Shown here: in pieces, positions 62,281 through 64,000 of the stretch
How the letters are laid out: every line of letters starts with the position of its first letter
Numbering within the stretch: the first letter of the stretch is position 1
NCBI GenBank assembly: GCA_025457615.1
Contig: JALOTZ010000016.1
Span: 1 to 64,000, forward strand
Origin: Verrucomicrobiota bacterium
GTDB taxonomy: Bacteria > Verrucomicrobiota > Verrucomicrobiia > Limisphaerales > DSYF01
Length of the DNA: 64,000 bases
Direction: 5' to 3'
The notes under the pieces: model-generated
The model's database searches: none
Seen by the model: only the letters and a program-made list of their open reading frames with translations
What the model was told of the DNA's origin: nothing
Program-made: the position numbers and the translations under genes

Positions 62281-64000
62281 ATGGAAGGACTCATTACACT
62301 CATCATCCTGGCGATTGTCCTGTTCGTTTTTGTCATCCCCACTCTGGCGATCATCCGCGCCGGGCAGGCGGCGCGAAAAGCGGAGGCTTTGGAGCATCGG
62401 CTGACGGACCTGGAAGGGGCGGTCGCGCGACTGGGCAAGCCCACGGAAGAAGCGGAGACGCAAGCGATGCCCGCCCCGGCTCCCGCAGGGGCTGGCGCAG
62501 CCACGCCGGAAGCCGGCCTGAAACCGCCTCCGATCCTCACGTCCGCGCCGGAGCCCGCGATCCCCGCGCGCGCGGTCGCCCCCGAGCCGATACCGGAGCG
62601 TGCGTGGTCGGTTCCCACCATCAAACCGCCCATTGACTGGGAACAGTTCATGGGTGTGAAACTGTTCGCCTGGGTGGGGGGGCTGGCCTTGTTCCTCGCC
62701 GTGGTGTTTTTCGTGAAATATTCCTTCGAGCACAACCTGGTTCCGCCGGAGGTGCGGGTGGCGCTCGGGTTTCTGTCGGGCATCGGGTTGCTTGTGGGCG
62801 GGGTGATTCTCAAGCGCAAGGCCTATGCGGTGACCTCACAGACGCTGGTCTCCACCGGCGTGCTGATCCTCTACGCTGCGACCTATGCCGCGCACGGGTT
62901 TTATCACTTCGCATTTTTCGGCGTCGTTCCGACGTTTTTGCTGATGACGCTGATCACGCTGACGGCCTTCATCCTGGCGATCCGGCTGGATGCGCGGGTG
63001 GTGGCCGTCCTGGGCATGCTCGGCGGGTTTCTCACGCCCCTGCTGCTCTCCACGGGTGTGGACAATCCGCTGGGGCTCTTCGGCTACATTGCGCTGCTCG
63101 ATGTCGGGTTGCTGGCGGTGGCCCTGAATCGCCGCTGGTTCTTTCTCGCGCCCCTGGCCGCGGCCGGAACCGTGTTCATGGAAATCGCGTGGATCGCGGA
63201 GTACTTCCGTTCCGAAGCCTACTACACCGGCAACAAGGTGCTGATCCCGATGGCCGTGTTGCTCGGGTTCGGTCTGCTTTACGTGGCGGGCACCGGGCTG
63301 GCCAGGCATCATGGGCAATCCACCCGGTGGTTCAGCGGTGCGGCGTTGGGCCTGCTGGCGGTGGCCTTGGGGTTCACGGCCTACTTCCTGAGTTTCGGCA
63401 CCCTCGGGCAGCGTCCCGGCCTGGTGTTCGGTTATGTGATGTTGGTGGACCTGGCGGTGCTCGCGCTGGTGTGGCTGGAGAGCAAGCTGGGCCTGGCCCA
63501 ACCGCTCGCCGGCCTCGTCGTGTTCCTGCTGCTGGCTGGTTGGACCACGGCCCGTCTGACAGACGCTTTGCTGCCTGCGGCGCTCGTGTTCTACCTGTTG
63601 TTTGCCGTGTTGCACACCGTCGTGCCCCCCCTGTTCAACCGGCTGCGACCGGGAACCATTGCGGCGCTGTGGGCGCAGGGATTCCCGCCCTTGGCGCTCC
63701 TGCTGGTGCTGGTGCCCATCCTGCAGTTGACGGAACTGTCCTTCCTGGTCTGGCCATTTGTCCTGCTGGTGGATGTGCTGGCGATTCTGCTGGCGATCTT
63801 GAGCGTTTCCCTCCTGCCGGTGATTGCGGTGCTGCTGCTGACGCTGGTGGCCGCCACGGCGGCGCTGACCAAGATCCCGCTGACTTTCGAGGGCTTTCCC
63901 CTGTGGCTGGGCGTGCTGGGATTCTTCAGCGTGCTCTTCGTCGGGGTGGGGACGTGGATGGCGCGGCGCCTGCAGGCGCCCGGCGCATCTGCGGAAGGCC
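62281..64000 (+). CDS. DUF2339 membrane protein, 3' end outside window
   Basis: ATG 62281 opens a frame that runs to the end of the window (about 573 codons). The N-terminus MEGLITLIILAIVLFVFVIP is a signal anchor, then a Pro/Ala-rich linker. WEQFMGVKLFAWVGGLALFL, then AVVFFVKYSFEHNLVPPEVR, is the DUF2339 signature, followed by many spans. The function is unknown. The gene is not broken within view. Confidence 0.85.
   Translation, partial: MEGLITLIILAIVLFVFVIPTLAIIRAGQAARKAEALEHRLTDLEGAVARLGKPTEEAETQAMPAPAPAGAGAATPEAGLKPPPILTSAPEPAIPARAVAPEPIPERAWSVPTIKPPIDWEQFMGVKLFAWVGGLALFLAVVFFVKYSFEHNLVPPEVRVALGFLSGIGLLVGGVILKRKAYAVTSQTLVSTGVLILYAATYAAHGFYHFAFFGVVPTFLLMTLITLTAFILAIRLDARVVAVLGMLGGFLTPLLLSTGVDNPLGLFGYIALLDVGLLAVALNRRWFFLAPLAAAGTVFMEIAWIAEYFRSEAYYTGNKVLIPMAVLLGFGLLYVAGTGLARHHGQSTRWFSGAALGLLAVALGFTAYFLSFGTLGQRPGLVFGYVMLVDLAVLALVWLESKLGLAQPLAGLVVFLLLAGWTTARLTDALLPAALVFYLLFAVLHTVVPPLFNRLRPGTIAALWAQGFPPLALLLVLVPILQLTELSFLVWPFVLLVDVLAILLAILSVSLLPVIAVLLLTLVAATAALTKIPLTFEGFPLWLGVLGFFSVLFVGVGTWMARRLQAPGASAEG

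Overview
The window looks like chromosomal DNA from a GC-rich, diderm member of the Verrucomicrobiota (inference, Pedosphaera/Limisphaera-like). Supporting signs are bamA-skp, TolC and Tat genes (outer and inner membrane), a futalosine-pathway mqnC, a MoxR/DUF58/VWA cluster, a tmRNA with tag ANEELALAA, GYF_2 and DUF4870 membrane proteins, and many dispersed short word repeats (GTTCAAC, CTGCCTTCTGC, GGATGGAGGAT, CACAAAG types) between genes. No phylogenetic search was possible, so the assignment rests on gene content.

Layout. 1-1480: the 3' end of an integron-type integrase, then repeat blocks carrying one intact and one truncated four-helix-bundle (23S rRNA-IVP type) gene. 1492-19838: almost entirely minus strand. 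It holds a MoxR AAA+ ATPase, a DUF58 protein, a BatA-like VWA protein, a large VWA/amidotransferase-fold membrane protein and a coiled-coil membrane protein. This envelope-stress/chaperone type cluster is interrupted by accessory modules: a HAD-like remnant, a small ORF plus a TIR/deoxyribosyltransferase-like protein, a nucleotidyltransferase pair, a second four-helix-bundle gene, and a UPF0175/PIN toxin-antitoxin pair that is translationally chained to an ABC solute-binding protein and a permease-NHL fusion.

19957-45192 is mostly core genome: FmdB zinc ribbon, tRNA-Tyr, ffh, a TolC-family exporter, sua5, trpD, membrane proteins, bioD, an RluA-methyltransferase fusion, dnaA with a candidate oriC, glnA-glnB, a copper ATPase beside tatC-tatA, glutathione peroxidase, mqnC, skp-bamA and dnaB. 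45316-57831 is accessory: a radical SAM enzyme, a decayed methylase fragment, an AAA/DUF4143 ATPase, a DUF932/HD operon facing a LysR regulator across a palindrome, a type III-like modification/helicase pair followed by the tail of another restriction subunit and two unknown genes, and a GIY-YIG gene bracketed by 94-bp direct repeats. 57950-64000 returns to housekeeping functions: tmRNA, gmhA-like isomerase, DUF4870, alpha/beta hydrolase, M42 peptidase and the start of a DUF2339 membrane protein.

The strongest unusual signals are (i) the MoxR/DUF58 operon used repeatedly as a landing site, with a duplicated 5' end of the DUF58 gene flanking the nucleotidyltransferase module and a repeat inserted in frame inside DUF58; (ii) the 56-aa plus TIR-like pair as a candidate two-gene defence or toxin unit; (iii) the permease-NHL fusion in an ATGA-chained operon with a toxin-antitoxin pair; and (iv) integrase-linked four-helix-bundle genes framed by inverted GTTCAAC-type repeats.
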